DNA from: Inhella sp.
Lineage (GTDB): Bacteria > Pseudomonadota > Gammaproteobacteria > Burkholderiales > Burkholderiaceae_C
Length of the DNA: 36,173 nt
Direction of reading: 5' to 3'
Assembly: GCF_027532025.1 (NCBI RefSeq)
Contig: NZ_JAPZSY010000096.1
Span: 1-36,173 of the forward strand
In this document: piece after piece, positions 22,235 to 29,859 of the stretch
Layout: every line of letters begins with the position of its first letter
How positions within the stretch are numbered: the stretch's first letter is position 1
Made by a program: the position numbers and the translations under genes
Notes under the pieces: generated by a model
What the model was told of the DNA's origin: nothing
Databases searched by the model: none
The model's input: the letters and a program-made list of their open reading frames with translations, nothing else

Positions 22235-22971
22235 TCAGCGCACCAAGGGCCGCACGGTGGTGAACCCGCCGTCCACCGGCAGCACCTGACCGGTCAAGCG
22301 AGCCCCTGCTGGGCCCAGCAAGAAGGCCATCACCGCCGCCACCTCGTCGGCCGACTGCACACCACCCAGAGGGGGTACTGTTTGGCGGCGGCCTCGCGCT
22401 GCGCGGGCAGCGACAGCATCTTGGCTGTCATCGGGGTTTCGGTCAGGCCAGGGGCCACGGCGTTGACGCGCACCCCCTGCGGAGCGTAAGTCGCGGCAGC
22501 GCTGCGCACCAGGGCCTCCACCCCGCCCTTGGCCGCCGCGATGGCCTCGTGGCTGGCCACGCCGGTGCGCGCCACCACCGAGCTGACCAAGACCGCCGCC
22601 CCGGGGGCACCGGCCAGCGCGTTCAGCCAGGCTTGCAGCATGAACACGGCGCTGTCGAGGTTGACCCGCATGAGCTCACGGTAGGCCTCGGCCCGCGTGC
22701 GATGCAGGGGGGCGATGAGCGTGCTGCCCACGCAGTGCGCCAAGCCCCCAGGCGGGCCGCCCAAGGCCGCCTGCGCACCGGCCAGCACGGCGCTCGCGCC
22801 TTCGGGCGTGGTGACGTCGGCCACGACGCGCGCCACGGCCGGCACGTCGCGCAAGCGGTCGGCATCGCGTCCCACGGCCACGACCCCCATGCCCGACTGG
22901 GTGAGCTGTGCGGCCAGGGCGCGGCCGATGCCGCCACTGGCACCGGTGATGACGACGGTGGTTGGGCTCAT
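22235..22971 (-). pseudogene. SDR-family protein, frameshifted; Tyr-less active site
   Basis: A short-chain dehydrogenase/reductase reading frame broken near its 3' end. From ATG 22971 it runs TTVVITGASGGIGRALA (NAD(P)-binding loop) to QREAAAKQYPL, then shifts and stops at 22330. Dropping two bases of the AGAG at 22368-22371 restores GGVQSADEVAAVMAFLLG, the ending VDGGFTTVRPLVR, and TGA at 22237-22235, giving 244 residues. So a two-base duplication is the lesion, or a sequencing error. Serines 130-131 are present, but the usual Tyr of Y-x3-K is Ile144 (HEAIAAAKGG, Lys148), as in an atypical SDR subgroup I recall with NHEAIAAAK. It is the last gene of the redox operon and overlaps the DCC1-like gene by four bases. 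Confidence 0.82.
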
Positions 22972-23390
22972 GCGGGGTCTCCTGGGCGCTTGACGGGGCA
23001 GTGGGCCGGCTGGCGCCACCCGGGCCGCAGGCGCAAGAACGCGGTGTAAGCCCATTCCAAGGCTGACAACACCCCGGGCCAGCGCGCCACCTGGGCCAAA
23101 CGACGCCAGCCCGGCAGCCGTGCCCACAGGGCCACGAAGGCCGCGGCGCCCTGCTCCCATCGCCCATCGGGGTGGCGCACGTGAAAACGCTGCAACAAGA
23201 GCGCGCGCTGGGGCGCCCCCGCTGGCAGGGAGTCGCCCGGGCCGTCGCCGCTCACGTCGACGAAGCGGATGGGCGCCCCCGAGCGCTGCGCCAAGCGCTG
23301 CTGGTGGCCGATCTCGCGGCGGCAGACGGGGCAGCCGCCGTCGTAGAAGACCTCCAGCGCAGGCGGCGCCGAGCCGGGCGCCAAGCTCAC
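22968..23390 (-). CDS. DCC1-like thiol-disulfide oxidoreductase (DUF393)
   Basis: A 140-residue protein of the DCC family. Near the N-terminus it has VFYDGGCPVCRREI, with the CPVC redox pair at Cys20/Cys23 and the preceding YDG, the family hallmark. A Trp-rich C-terminal half follows (FVALWARLPGWRRLAQVARWPG). The GTG at 23390 is chosen because it overlaps the TGA of the HiPIP gene (GTGA) and places the CxxC at the usual distance from the start. It in turn overlaps the SDR gene by ATGA. The family is thought to exchange thiols and disulfides, with the partner usually unknown. Here the neighbours suggest a common redox-stress role. Confidence 0.88.
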   Translation of the reverse strand: MSLAPGSAPPALEVFYDGGCPVCRREIGHQQRLAQRSGAPIRFVDVSGDGPGDSLPAGAPQRALLLQRFHVRHPDGRWEQGAAAFVALWARLPGWRRLAQVARWPGVLSALEWAYTAFLRLRPGWRQPAHCPVKRPGDPA

Positions 23391-23692
23391 GGCCGCTTGA
23401 CCCAAGCGTTGCACCAACCCGGACCGGCCACGCGCTTGCCCGCGAACAAGGGGCACAGCGCGGCCGGTTCACTGGGCTTGCCCTGGTACAGCGCGCAGTT
23501 GCTGCACAACTGGCCAGCGGCGTACTTGGGCCACTTCTTGGCGTCGACCTTCTTGGCGTCGGCCACGTAGCCCTGGGCCTTGGCGGCGGGGTCTTGCTCG
23601 CTGAGCATGGGGGCCGACTGGGCCAGGGCGGTGCCGGCCGAACCCGACAGGGCCAAGGTGATCAGGAATTCGCGACGGGGAGTGGGGTTCAT
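23387..23692 (-). CDS. High-potential iron-sulfur protein (HiPIP)
   Basis: A 101-residue periplasmic electron carrier. The N-terminus has a Tat signal (PRREFLITLALSGSAG, cleaved near ALAQ). The four [4Fe-4S] ligands are Cys63, Cys66 (CSNCALYQG), Cys80 (CPLFAGK) and Cys94 (GWCNAW), in standard HiPIP order. Such proteins carry electrons from the bc1 complex to photosynthetic reaction centres or to terminal oxidases; with no photosynthesis genes here, a respiratory or detoxifying role is more likely. ATG at 23692 overlaps the stop of the upstream flavoprotein (ATGA), and its stop overlaps the DCC1-like GTG. The placement of HiPIP between a flavoprotein and a DCC protein is noteworthy. Confidence 0.95.
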   Translation of the reverse strand: MNPTPRREFLITLALSGSAGTALAQSAPMLSEQDPAAKAQGYVADAKKVDAKKWPKYAAGQLCSNCALYQGKPSEPAALCPLFAGKRVAGPGWCNAWVKRP

Positions 23693-24792
23693 GGGGTCCT
23701 CAGCGGGGCGCGTTCGGTTCGAGCCCCGGCCGCGCGCCCGGAAGGCGGCAGGGGCTCCAGGGCTTGACTCACGATGCGCTCGGCCACGGCCTCGCCCGAG
23801 CGCCAGGCGGCGTCCACACCGTGACCCGCCAAGAAATCGCCGCATTGGCCCAGCCGGGCGTGGGCATCCCAGCGTGCGCCGCCCCAGCGCTCGGCCGGCG
23901 GCAGCACCGGCTGCGCGTAACGCCAGCGGTGCACCAGGCTGTGCTGCCAAACCACGGGATGGCCCAGCACGCGCGCCACGGCAGCCTGCAGGGCCTCGGC
24001 CACGGCCTCAGGGGGCGACTCGAGCTGCTCCCGGCTCCAGCCCGGCCGGGCGTGCGCCACCCAGGCGTCCAGACCCTGGGCCGAAGGGCCATCCAGCCGG
24101 TGCGTTTGGCGCACCACGAGTTCCAAGGGCCCGTCGGCCGGGGCCCACCAATCGCCGTCGCCCCAAGCGGCCTGGGCCTGGCTCACGCCCATCCAAGTCC
24201 AGCAGGGCTGCATCGGCACCAGCGCGGCGGCCCGCGCCCAGTCCAGCCGGTGCGGGGCCAGCAAGGGTGCGGCCTGGGCGGGCGGCAGCGCCAGCACCAC
24301 GGCGCTGAACGGGCCCAGCGAAGTGCCGTTGGTGTCCAGCCACCACGCGGCCCCGTCGCGACGCAAGGCCTGCACCGTCGTTTGCCACTGCGTGGCCGCG
24401 CCCTCCAGCAAGGCGTGGCACAGGCTCGGCTGGGAGGCGGTGCCGCGCCACCGGGCGGGTGGGGGCGCAGTGGCTGGACCCTCGTTCGGCCCCGGCTGGG
24501 GCTGCCACAGCGTGGCACGGCCCAGCGCCGCTTGCGTGTGCAGCCACGCCTGCAAGCGGGCATCCTGGGCTTCAAAACCGGGGCAGCCGTGGTCCCAAGC
24601 CACGGCACGCTCTTCGCCCTGGGCGTCCACGAAGCGGGCGCGTCGCGTGGCCAAGCGCCCACCTGGGCCGCGGGCTTTGTCCACGACCCACACCGCCATG
24701 CCGGCCTCGCGCAGCCGCGCCCCGCAACGCGCGCCGGCCATGCCGGCACCCACGATGGCAACGCGGGCCTCTGAGCTCAGCTCGGTTTTCAT
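23689..24792 (-). CDS. Renalase-like FAD/NAD(P)-dependent oxidoreductase
   Basis: A 367-residue flavoprotein of the amine-oxidase/renalase group. The N-terminal dinucleotide fold is VAIVGAGMAGARCGARLREAG (GxGxxG at 15-20), followed by VVDKARGPGGRLATRRA, a strong marker of bacterial renalase-like proteins, and WDHGCPGFEA. A second FAD-contact motif near the C-terminus is LGQCGDFLAGHGVDAAWRSGEAVAE. Bacterial renalases reoxidise abnormal dihydro-NAD(P) isomers; whether this one does is not shown. The start at 24792 gives MKTELSSEARVAIVG. First gene of the left-pointing redox operon, divergent from the MerR gene; its stop overlaps the HiPIP start. Confidence 0.88.
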   Translation of the reverse strand: MKTELSSEARVAIVGAGMAGARCGARLREAGMAVWVVDKARGPGGRLATRRARFVDAQGEERAVAWDHGCPGFEAQDARLQAWLHTQAALGRATLWQPQPGPNEGPATAPPPARWRGTASQPSLCHALLEGAATQWQTTVQALRRDGAAWWLDTNGTSLGPFSAVVLALPPAQAAPLLAPHRLDWARAAALVPMQPCWTWMGVSQAQAAWGDGDWWAPADGPLELVVRQTHRLDGPSAQGLDAWVAHARPGWSREQLESPPEAVAEALQAAVARVLGHPVVWQHSLVHRWRYAQPVLPPAERWGGARWDAHARLGQCGDFLAGHGVDAAWRSGEAVAERIVSQALEPLPPSGRAAGARTERAPLRTP

Positions 24793-24819
24793 GGGCTGCA
24801 GGCTAGGGGCATCGCGGAT

Positions 24820-24885
24820 TTGACGCAGGCTTGACCTCAAAATCCGAGCATTCCATGGCCATGTTCGGCGTCAAAACCATGTCAA
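24820..24885. promoter_or_regulatory. Mirrored TTGAC direct repeats with 11-bp spacing
   Basis: TTGAC occurs at 24820-24824 and 24831-24835, and its complement GTCAA at 24870-24874 and 24881-24885. Each pair has an 11-base period and the two pairs are exactly symmetric about 24852.5. The array fills the gap between the divergent MerR and flavoprotein genes, reaching the chosen MerR start codon. TTGAC also resembles a -35 box, but no good -10 follows at 17 bases on either strand. It is a strong candidate for the MerR binding region. Confidence 0.55.
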
Positions 24886-25793
24886 CGACCCCCTCTCTGC
24901 CTCGATTCCGCAGCGGTGCCGTGGCCCGCATGTTGCGCATGCCCGTGGCCACGCTGCGCGTGTGGGAGCGCCGCTACGCGGTGTGCAGCCCCGTGCTGAC
25001 CCCGAGCGGTCAGCGCCTGTATTCGGCGGCCGACGTGCAACGGCTGGCCTTGATCCAGCAGCTGGTGGCGCACGGCCACGCCATCGGCACGCTGGCCGCC
25101 TTGAGCACCGAGGCCCTGCACGAGGTGGCGAGCACCCACGCCATCACGGTGGCGCGCCCGCGCCCGCTCGACGGCGCGTCAAGCCCGAGCTGGCGCGTCC
25201 ACACCGCCGACGCGGCGCTGCGCGAGCGGCTGACGCGCCTGCTCGGCCCCGACCTGATGTGGGTGGCGGCCAACGAGCCCGCCGACGTGGTGCTGCAGCG
25301 CCTGGGCCGCTTGCTGCCCGATGACCGCCCGACCCCCCCGCCGAACGCGGCGCGCTGGGGCGTTCTGGTGCGACTGACCGCCGCGCCCGCCCGAGCAGCC
25401 CTGGAAGCCGCAGGGGCCGAGGTGCTGCGCGAACCCGCCGACGACGACGCGCTGGCCGCCTGGTGGCAGCGCCTCTGCACCCCACACCCCAGCCCCGAAT
25501 CCGTCGCCGAGCCAGCCCAGCCCACGCCCCGCCCACCGCGCTGGGACGAAGCGACCTTGCACGCCTGGGCTGGGTTGTCGACCACCATCGCCTGCGAATG
25601 CCCCCGGCATTTGGCCGAGTTGCTGCTGCAGTTGGGTCAATTCGAGGCCTACAGCGCCGACTGCGCCAGCCGCGGCCCCGACGACGAAGCGCTGCACCGG
25701 CACCTGCAGCACGTGAGCGGCCAGGCCCGGGTGCTGCTGGAGGACGCCCTGTCGCGCGTGGCGCAGGCGGAGGGCCTGGTGCCACCGAGCTGA
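24879..25793 (+). CDS. MerR-family regulator, CarH/LitR-like N-terminus
   Basis: A 304-residue transcription factor. Residues about 11-80 form a MerR winged helix of CarH/LitR type: [23 protein letters not shown], then [35 protein letters not shown]. The middle (about 105-205) could be a degenerate Rossmann-like domain but has no ExxxH or DxHxxG cobalamin motif. The C-terminal 80 residues are helical and contain [21 protein letters not shown], with two close cysteines. Start codons at 24855, 24861 and a TTG at 24831 are also in frame; 24879 ([13 protein letters not shown]) best matches usual N-termini, though no ribosome-binding site is clear. Divergent from the redox operon, which it probably controls. 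The signal is unknown: B12 or light is possible only if the middle domain binds a cofactor. Confidence 0.85.
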   Translation: MSTTPSLPRFRSGAVARMLRMPVATLRVWERRYAVCSPVLTPSGQRLYSAADVQRLALIQQLVAHGHAIGTLAALSTEALHEVASTHAITVARPRPLDGASSPSWRVHTADAALRERLTRLLGPDLMWVAANEPADVVLQRLGRLLPDDRPTPPPNAARWGVLVRLTAAPARAALEAAGAEVLREPADDDALAAWWQRLCTPHPSPESVAEPAQPTPRPPRWDEATLHAWAGLSTTIACECPRHLAELLLQLGQFEAYSADCASRGPDDEALHRHLQHVSGQARVLLEDALSRVAQAEGLVPPS

Positions 25794-25830
25794 GCCCTGG
25801 CGAACGCAGCCCGAGCGCCCGCGCCCCGGC

Positions 25831-26757
25831 TCAACCCACGTTCAGCGGCGTGACACCCGGCAGCTCGCAAGCCACCACGGCGTTGCGCAGGGCGGCGATG
25901 GCCTCGTAGCGCGTGAAGCTGCGCCGCCAAGCCAACACCACGCGGCGGGTGGGCACGGGCTCGGTGAAATCCAAGAAGCGCAAATGCGCCTGTGGCTCGG
26001 CCGGCACGCTCAAGGCCGGCAGCACGGTGATGCCCATGCCCGAGGCCACCATGTGCTTGATGGTTTCCAGCGACGAGCCCTCGAAGCTTTTCTGGATGCC
26101 CTCGGCCCCGCTGGCGAAGCGGGCCGACTCGGGGCAAACCTCGAGCACGTGGTCGCGAAAGCAGTGCCCATTGCCCAGCAACAACATGGTTTCTTGCTTC
26201 AAGGCCTCGGCGCTGAGTTGGTCCTTCGAGGCCAAGCGGTGACCGGCCGGCACGGCGATGCGAAACGGCTCGTCGTACAGCGGGGCCACGGCCAAGCCGG
26301 TGTCAGGAAAAGGCTCGGCCAAGATGGCGCAATCGAGCTCGCCGGTGCGCAGCATCTCGAGCAGCTTGCTGGTGAAGTTCTCCTGCAACAGCAGGGGCAT
26401 CTGCGGCGTGCGTTCGATGACCTGCCGCACCAACCGGGGCAGCAGGTAAGGGCCGATGGTGTAGATCACCCCCAGGCGCAGCGGCCCCGCCAGCGGGTCG
26501 CGCCCGCGCTTGGCGATGTCTTTGATGGCATTGGCCTGCTCCAGCACCACCTGGGCCTGGCGCACGATGTCCTGGCCCAGCGCGGTCACGCTCACCTCGT
26601 TGCCACCGCGCTCGAACAATTTCACGTCGAGCTCTTCCTCCAGCTTCTTGATGGCCACGCTCAGGGTGGGTTGCGACACATGGCAGGCCTCGGCCGCCCG
26701 ACCGAAGTGCAGCTCGCGGGCCACGGCCACCAGATAGCGCAGTTCGGTGAGGGTCAT
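25831..26757 (-). CDS. oxyR: Hydrogen peroxide-sensing LysR regulator OxyR
   Basis: A 308-residue LysR-type activator of peroxide-defence genes. The N-terminal helix-turn-helix reads [40 protein letters not shown], the standard OxyR form. The redox cysteines fall exactly at Cys199 and Cys208 ([15 protein letters not shown]), the E. coli numbering, so peroxide sensing by disulfide formation is expected. ATG at 26757 is chosen from family similarity although the bases before it (ACCTCCC) are not a ribosome-binding site; a TTG ten codons upstream has GGAG near it. It is divergent from panB rather than from a catalase or peroxidase gene, with 99 bases between starts. Confidence 0.96.
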   Translation of the reverse strand: MTLTELRYLVAVARELHFGRAAEACHVSQPTLSVAIKKLEEELDVKLFERGGNEVSVTALGQDIVRQAQVVLEQANAIKDIAKRGRDPLAGPLRLGVIYTIGPYLLPRLVRQVIERTPQMPLLLQENFTSKLLEMLRTGELDCAILAEPFPDTGLAVAPLYDEPFRIAVPAGHRLASKDQLSAEALKQETMLLLGNGHCFRDHVLEVCPESARFASGAEGIQKSFEGSSLETIKHMVASGMGITVLPALSVPAEPQAHLRFLDFTEPVPTRRVVLAWRRSFTRYEAIAALRNAVVACELPGVTPLNVG

Positions 26758-26856
26758 GGGAGGTTGGCGGTGCCGAGTGGGGCCCAAAGCCTACACTCCG
26801 CCGCCTTCCCGCGCCCGACCCGCCCCGACCAAGGGGCCACCCGCCAGGAGACGCCC

Positions 26857-27660
26857 ATGCCCGAGCGCAAACCCGTCACCCTGCACCGCCTGCAGGACAT
26901 GCACAAGTCCGGCGAGAAGATCGCCATGCTCACCTGCTACGACGCCGCCTTCGCCAGCGTGCTGGACGAGGCCGGGGTCGACATCCTCTTGGTGGGCGAT
27001 TCCCTGGGCACCGTGCTGCAGGCCGAGGCCACCACCACCCCGGTGCGCCTGGACGCCATGGAGTACCACACGCGCTGCGTGGCCCGCGGCAACCAAACCG
27101 CCTGGCTGCTGGGCGACCTGCCCTTCGGCAGCTACCACGCCAGCCCCGAGCAGGCTTGGCACAGCAGCCTGGCCTTGATGCAAGCCGGCGCCCACATGGT
27201 CAAGCTGGAGTGCGGCGCCTGGACCGCACCCACGGTGCGCTTCCTCACCGAGCGCGGCGTGCCCGTGTGCGCGCACCTGGGCTTCACGCCGCAAACCGTG
27301 TCCGCCCTGGGCGGCTACAAGGTGCAAGGCCGCGGCGAGGCCGCCGCCCAGGTCAAGGCCCAGGCGCAAGCCATGGTCGAGGCCGGCGCGCAGATGCTGC
27401 TGTTCGAGATGATCCCCGCCGACCTGGGCCGCGAGATCACCGCCTGGAGCCCCGTGCCCGTCATCGGCATCGGCGCCGGCGTGGGCTGCAGCGGCCAGGT
27501 GCTGGTGCTGCACGACATGCTGGACATCACCCCGGGCCGCCGCCCGCGCTTCGTCAAGAACTTCATGCAAGGCGCCAGCAGCGTGCAAGACGCCGTGCGC
27601 CGCTACGTGGCCGAGGTCAAAGCCGGCACTTTCCCCGACGAATCCCTGCACGCGTTCTGA
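26857..27660 (+). CDS. panB: Ketopantoate hydroxymethyltransferase
   Basis: A 267-residue cytoplasmic enzyme that adds a hydroxymethyl group from methylenetetrahydrofolate to 2-oxoisovalerate, the first committed step to pantothenate and CoA. Magnesium ligands are Asp48 (VGDSLG), Asp87 (LGDLPF) and Glu118 (VKLECG); the catalytic base is Glu184 (LLFEMIP). The motif [10 protein letters not shown] and IGIGAG are also standard. ATG at 26857 is preceded by AGGAG at good distance; a longer upstream frame runs antisense to oxyR and is not coding. First gene of a panB-panC operon: its TGA overlaps the panC ATG by one base. Confidence 0.96.
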   Translation: MPERKPVTLHRLQDMHKSGEKIAMLTCYDAAFASVLDEAGVDILLVGDSLGTVLQAEATTTPVRLDAMEYHTRCVARGNQTAWLLGDLPFGSYHASPEQAWHSSLALMQAGAHMVKLECGAWTAPTVRFLTERGVPVCAHLGFTPQTVSALGGYKVQGRGEAAAQVKAQAQAMVEAGAQMLLFEMIPADLGREITAWSPVPVIGIGAGVGCSGQVLVLHDMLDITPGRRPRFVKNFMQGASSVQDAVRRYVAEVKAGTFPDESLHAF

Positions 27661-28499
27661 TGAAGTTGATCCACACCATCGCCGAGCTGCGCCAAGCCGT
27701 CGGCGCCGGCCGCGCCGCCTTCGTGCCCACCATGGGCAACCTGCACGCCGGGCACCTGGCGCTCGTGGCCCAGGCCCGCGCCGTGGCGCCCGATCGAAGC
27801 ACGGCTCCGGTGGTGGTCAGCCTCTTCGTCAACCGCCTGCAGTTCCTGCCGCACGAAGACTTCGACCGCTACCCGCGCACCCTGGACGCCGACTGCGCGC
27901 AACTCGCCGCCCAAGGCCATTGCGACGTGGTGTTTGCCCCAGCCGAAGACGAGCTCTACCCGGAGCCCCAGGGCTACAAGGTGGTGCCGCCGCCCGAGCT
28001 GGCCGACATCCTCGAGGGCCAGTTCCGGCCCGGCTTCTTCACGGGCGTGTGCACCGTGGTGCACAAGCTGTTCAACCTCGTGCAGCCGGCGCACGCCGTG
28101 TTCGGCAAGAAGGACTACCAGCAGCTGATGGTCATCCGCCGCATGGTGGCGCAGATGGGCCTGCCCATCGCCATCCACGGCGGCGAAACCCTGCGCAGCT
28201 CCGACGGCTTGGCGCTGAGCAGCCGCAACCAGTACCTGAGCGCCGAACAAAAAATCCAAGCCCTGCAGCTCAGTGCCGCGCTGCGCGGCCTGATCCATGA
28301 ATGGCAGGCCGGCCTGCGCGACCGCGAGCGCATGGAGGGTGAAGCCATGGACCGCCTCGCCGCCCAAGGCTGGCAACCCGACTACCTGACCCTGCGCCGC
28401 CAGCACGACCTGGGCCCGGCGCGCGACGGCGAGCCCCTGGTGGCGCTGGGCGCGGCCAAGCTGGGCAGCACGCGCTTGATCGACAACCTGGAGGCGTGA
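27660..28499 (+). CDS. panC: Pantothenate synthetase
   Basis: A 279-residue cytoplasmic ligase that joins pantoate and beta-alanine using ATP to form pantothenate. The nucleotidyltransferase HIGH-type motif is [14 protein letters not shown] (23-36). Other marks are the pantoate-loop segment [20 protein letters not shown] and the KMSKS-like [15 protein letters not shown]. Family members usually read VNPxQF; here it is VNRLQF, a mild deviation. ATG at 27660 overlaps the panB stop by one base (TGATG), so translation is coupled. panD is not in view; beta-alanine must come from elsewhere. A long hairpin follows the stop codon. Confidence 0.95.
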   Translation: MKLIHTIAELRQAVGAGRAAFVPTMGNLHAGHLALVAQARAVAPDRSTAPVVVSLFVNRLQFLPHEDFDRYPRTLDADCAQLAAQGHCDVVFAPAEDELYPEPQGYKVVPPPELADILEGQFRPGFFTGVCTVVHKLFNLVQPAHAVFGKKDYQQLMVIRRMVAQMGLPIAIHGGETLRSSDGLALSSRNQYLSAEQKIQALQLSAALRGLIHEWQAGLRDRERMEGEAMDRLAAQGWQPDYLTLRRQHDLGPARDGEPLVALGAAKLGSTRLIDNLEA

Positions 28500-28502
28500 G
28501 CC

Positions 28503-28543
28503 GGGGGGTGGGCGGGCATCGCTCATGCCTGCCCTGGCCCCCC
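28503..28543 (+). terminator. Long hairpin after panC
   Basis: GGGCGGGCAT (28510-28519) pairs with ATGCCTGCCC (28525-28534) through one G-U pair and a five-base loop. Outside it GGGGGG (28503-28508) pairs with CCCCCC (28538-28543). No T-run follows. It probably protects or ends the panBC message. The rest of the 142-base gap holds the TetR-gene operator. Confidence 0.5.
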
Positions 28544-28625
28544 GCGCACCGCGCTCGGCATTGGAAAACCTCGCTGCAGCCTGAGGCGGCGTCGCTGCCC
28601 ATCGCTTGACGGCGAGTCCAACAGC

Positions 28626-28640
28626 GGTAACACTGTTACC
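28626..28640. promoter_or_regulatory. Palindrome GGTAACACTGTTACC, likely TetR operator
   Basis: A perfect 6-3-6 palindrome ends one base before the ATG of the TetR-type gene. Size and symmetry fit a homodimeric TetR-family operator. Its position over the start codon region implies autorepression by blocking initiation. Confidence 0.65.
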
Positions 28641-28641
28641 C

Positions 28642-29289
28642 ATGAACACCGCCGAATCGGGCTTCGACTACCAAGCCACGCGCGCCGAGGGCGACGCCGT
28701 GGCGCGACGCGGGCTGCTGGATCTCGCGGCCCGCCTCATCGCCGAAGAAGGGCCTCAGGCGCTGACGCTGCGCACGCTCGCCCAGCGCGCCAACTGCTCC
28801 ACCAAGGTCGTCTACACCCTGTTCGGTGGCAAGAACGGCCTGAGCGAAGGCCTCAAGGTGGAAGGCTTTGCGCTGCTGCGCTTTGCCGTGGAGCGCGAGC
28901 GGCGCCGCCACCGCGACCCCGTGCGGGCGCTGCTGCCGGTCATGATGACCTACCGCAGCTTCGCGCTGGCGCACCGGGCCCTGTTCGGCGTGATGTTCCT
29001 CAACGCCCTGCCCGAACACGTGGCCACCGACTTCTCGCGCCAGCAGGCGCGGGCCGCGTTGGGCGCGGTGGAGGCCGCCGTCGCCGAGGCTCTGGTTGCA
29101 CAGGGCCTGGGTTCGGCCGATGCCTTCGACGCCGCCGTGCGCCTGTGGGCCGCCGTGCATGGGCCGGTGACGCTCGAAGTCGAAGGCATCCCCCCGTTCA
29201 ACGGCCAAGGCGAGCGGCTGGCCCGCCTGGCCGTCTCCGATGTGTTGGCCAGCCTGCAACTGCCCCCTGCCCCCAACCCCAAGGAGTGA
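28642..29289 (+). CDS. TetR-family regulator with WHG-type C-terminal domain
   Basis: A 215-residue repressor. The N-terminal helix-turn-helix covers about residues 22-68 (ARRGLLDLAARLIAEEG, LTLRTLAQRANCSTKVVYTLFGGKNGL). The C-terminal helical domain has LWAAVHGPVTLEVEG, the Trp-x3-His-Gly element of the WHG group of TetR regulators; the ligand is unknown. The start at 28642 follows a palindromic operator directly, which suggests autoregulation, but leaves little room for a ribosome-binding site. Two bases downstream of its stop is the DUF2141 gene. It probably controls the whole rightward run of five genes to 31777. Confidence 0.9.
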   Translation: MNTAESGFDYQATRAEGDAVARRGLLDLAARLIAEEGPQALTLRTLAQRANCSTKVVYTLFGGKNGLSEGLKVEGFALLRFAVERERRRHRDPVRALLPVMMTYRSFALAHRALFGVMFLNALPEHVATDFSRQQARAALGAVEAAVAEALVAQGLGSADAFDAAVRLWAAVHGPVTLEVEGIPPFNGQGERLARLAVSDVLASLQLPPAPNPKE

Positions 29290-29291
29290 CC

Positions 29292-29750
29292 ATGAAGACC
29301 CACGTTCCCCCCCTGGCGGCCCTGGCCGTCGCCAGCCTGTCCCTGATGCTGAACACCGCCGCCGCCCAAAGCCGCGACGCGCCAGCGCCCGCGCTGCGCC
29401 TGGACGTGGCCTCGCTGCGCAACAGCCAGGGCACCCTCAGCTGCCGCCTGTTCACCGACGCCAAGGCCTTCCCCGACGGCGAGGGCGTTCGCACCGTTCG
29501 CGTGCCGATCGCCGGCGCGCAAACCAGCTGCGTCTTCGACGACCTGCCCCCTGGCACCTACGCGGTGGCCGTCGTGCACGACGAGAACGGCAACGGCCGG
29601 CTCGACAAGAACTTTCTCGGCATCCCGAACGAGGGCTACGGCGTCTCGAACAACCGCACCTACGCCGCGTCGAGCCCGAAATGGGACGAATCGCGCTTCA
29701 GCGTGAAGGCGGGCGAGCCCCTTGCCTTGCGCGTGGCCCTGCGCTACTGA
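29292..29750 (+). CDS. Exported DUF2141 protein
   Basis: A 152-residue exported protein. The signal peptide covers about 1-25 (ending NTAAAQ). The mature domain is a small beta-sandwich of the DUF2141 family, recognised by GTLSCRLFTDAKAFP, DDLPPGTYAVAVVHDENGNGRLDKNFLGIPNEGYGVSNN. The DENGNGRLD segment resembles a calcium-binding loop. Its function is not known. AAGGAG overlaps the TetR stop and gives a good ribosome-binding site for ATG 29292, so it is co-transcribed with the regulator. Confidence 0.88.
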   Translation: MKTHVPPLAALAVASLSLMLNTAAAQSRDAPAPALRLDVASLRNSQGTLSCRLFTDAKAFPDGEGVRTVRVPIAGAQTSCVFDDLPPGTYAVAVVHDENGNGRLDKNFLGIPNEGYGVSNNRTYAASSPKWDESRFSVKAGEPLALRVALRY

Positions 29751-29807
29751 CGACCCTCCGCCCCAAGCTCGAGCGGTGGCCATCCAGCCCCCTTTTTTTG
29801 CCTGACG

Positions 29808-29822
29808 AGAAACAACGTTTCT
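29808..29822. promoter_or_regulatory. Palindrome AGAAACAACGTTTCT before SDR gene
   Basis: A perfect 6-3-6 dyad lies 37 bases upstream of the first SDR start, in a 109-base gap that also has seven Ts at 29793-29799. It has the same geometry as the operator at 28626 but a different sequence, so it may be a second operator or a transcript hairpin. Confidence 0.45.
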
Positions 29823-29859
29823 TGTGGCAACTGCGTTTTTTGACCCAGAGGAAGTCCCG

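Noticed and set aside
24843-24860. Classical sigma-70 promoters built on the TTGAC boxes at 24820-24885
   Set aside because: At 16-18 base spacing neither strand offers a TATAAT-like hexamer, so the boxes are better described as candidate operator half-sites.
24831-24878. Longer MerR N-terminus from TTG 24831 or ATG 24855/24861
   Set aside because: The extra residues (MAMFGVKT and before) do not resemble MerR N-termini, and the region overlaps the repeat array; still possible, so the start is given with moderate certainty.
29775-29800. T7 run after the DUF2141 gene as an intrinsic terminator
   Set aside because: No convincing stem precedes the Ts; only the short self-complementary GCTCGAGC and TGGCCA are present.
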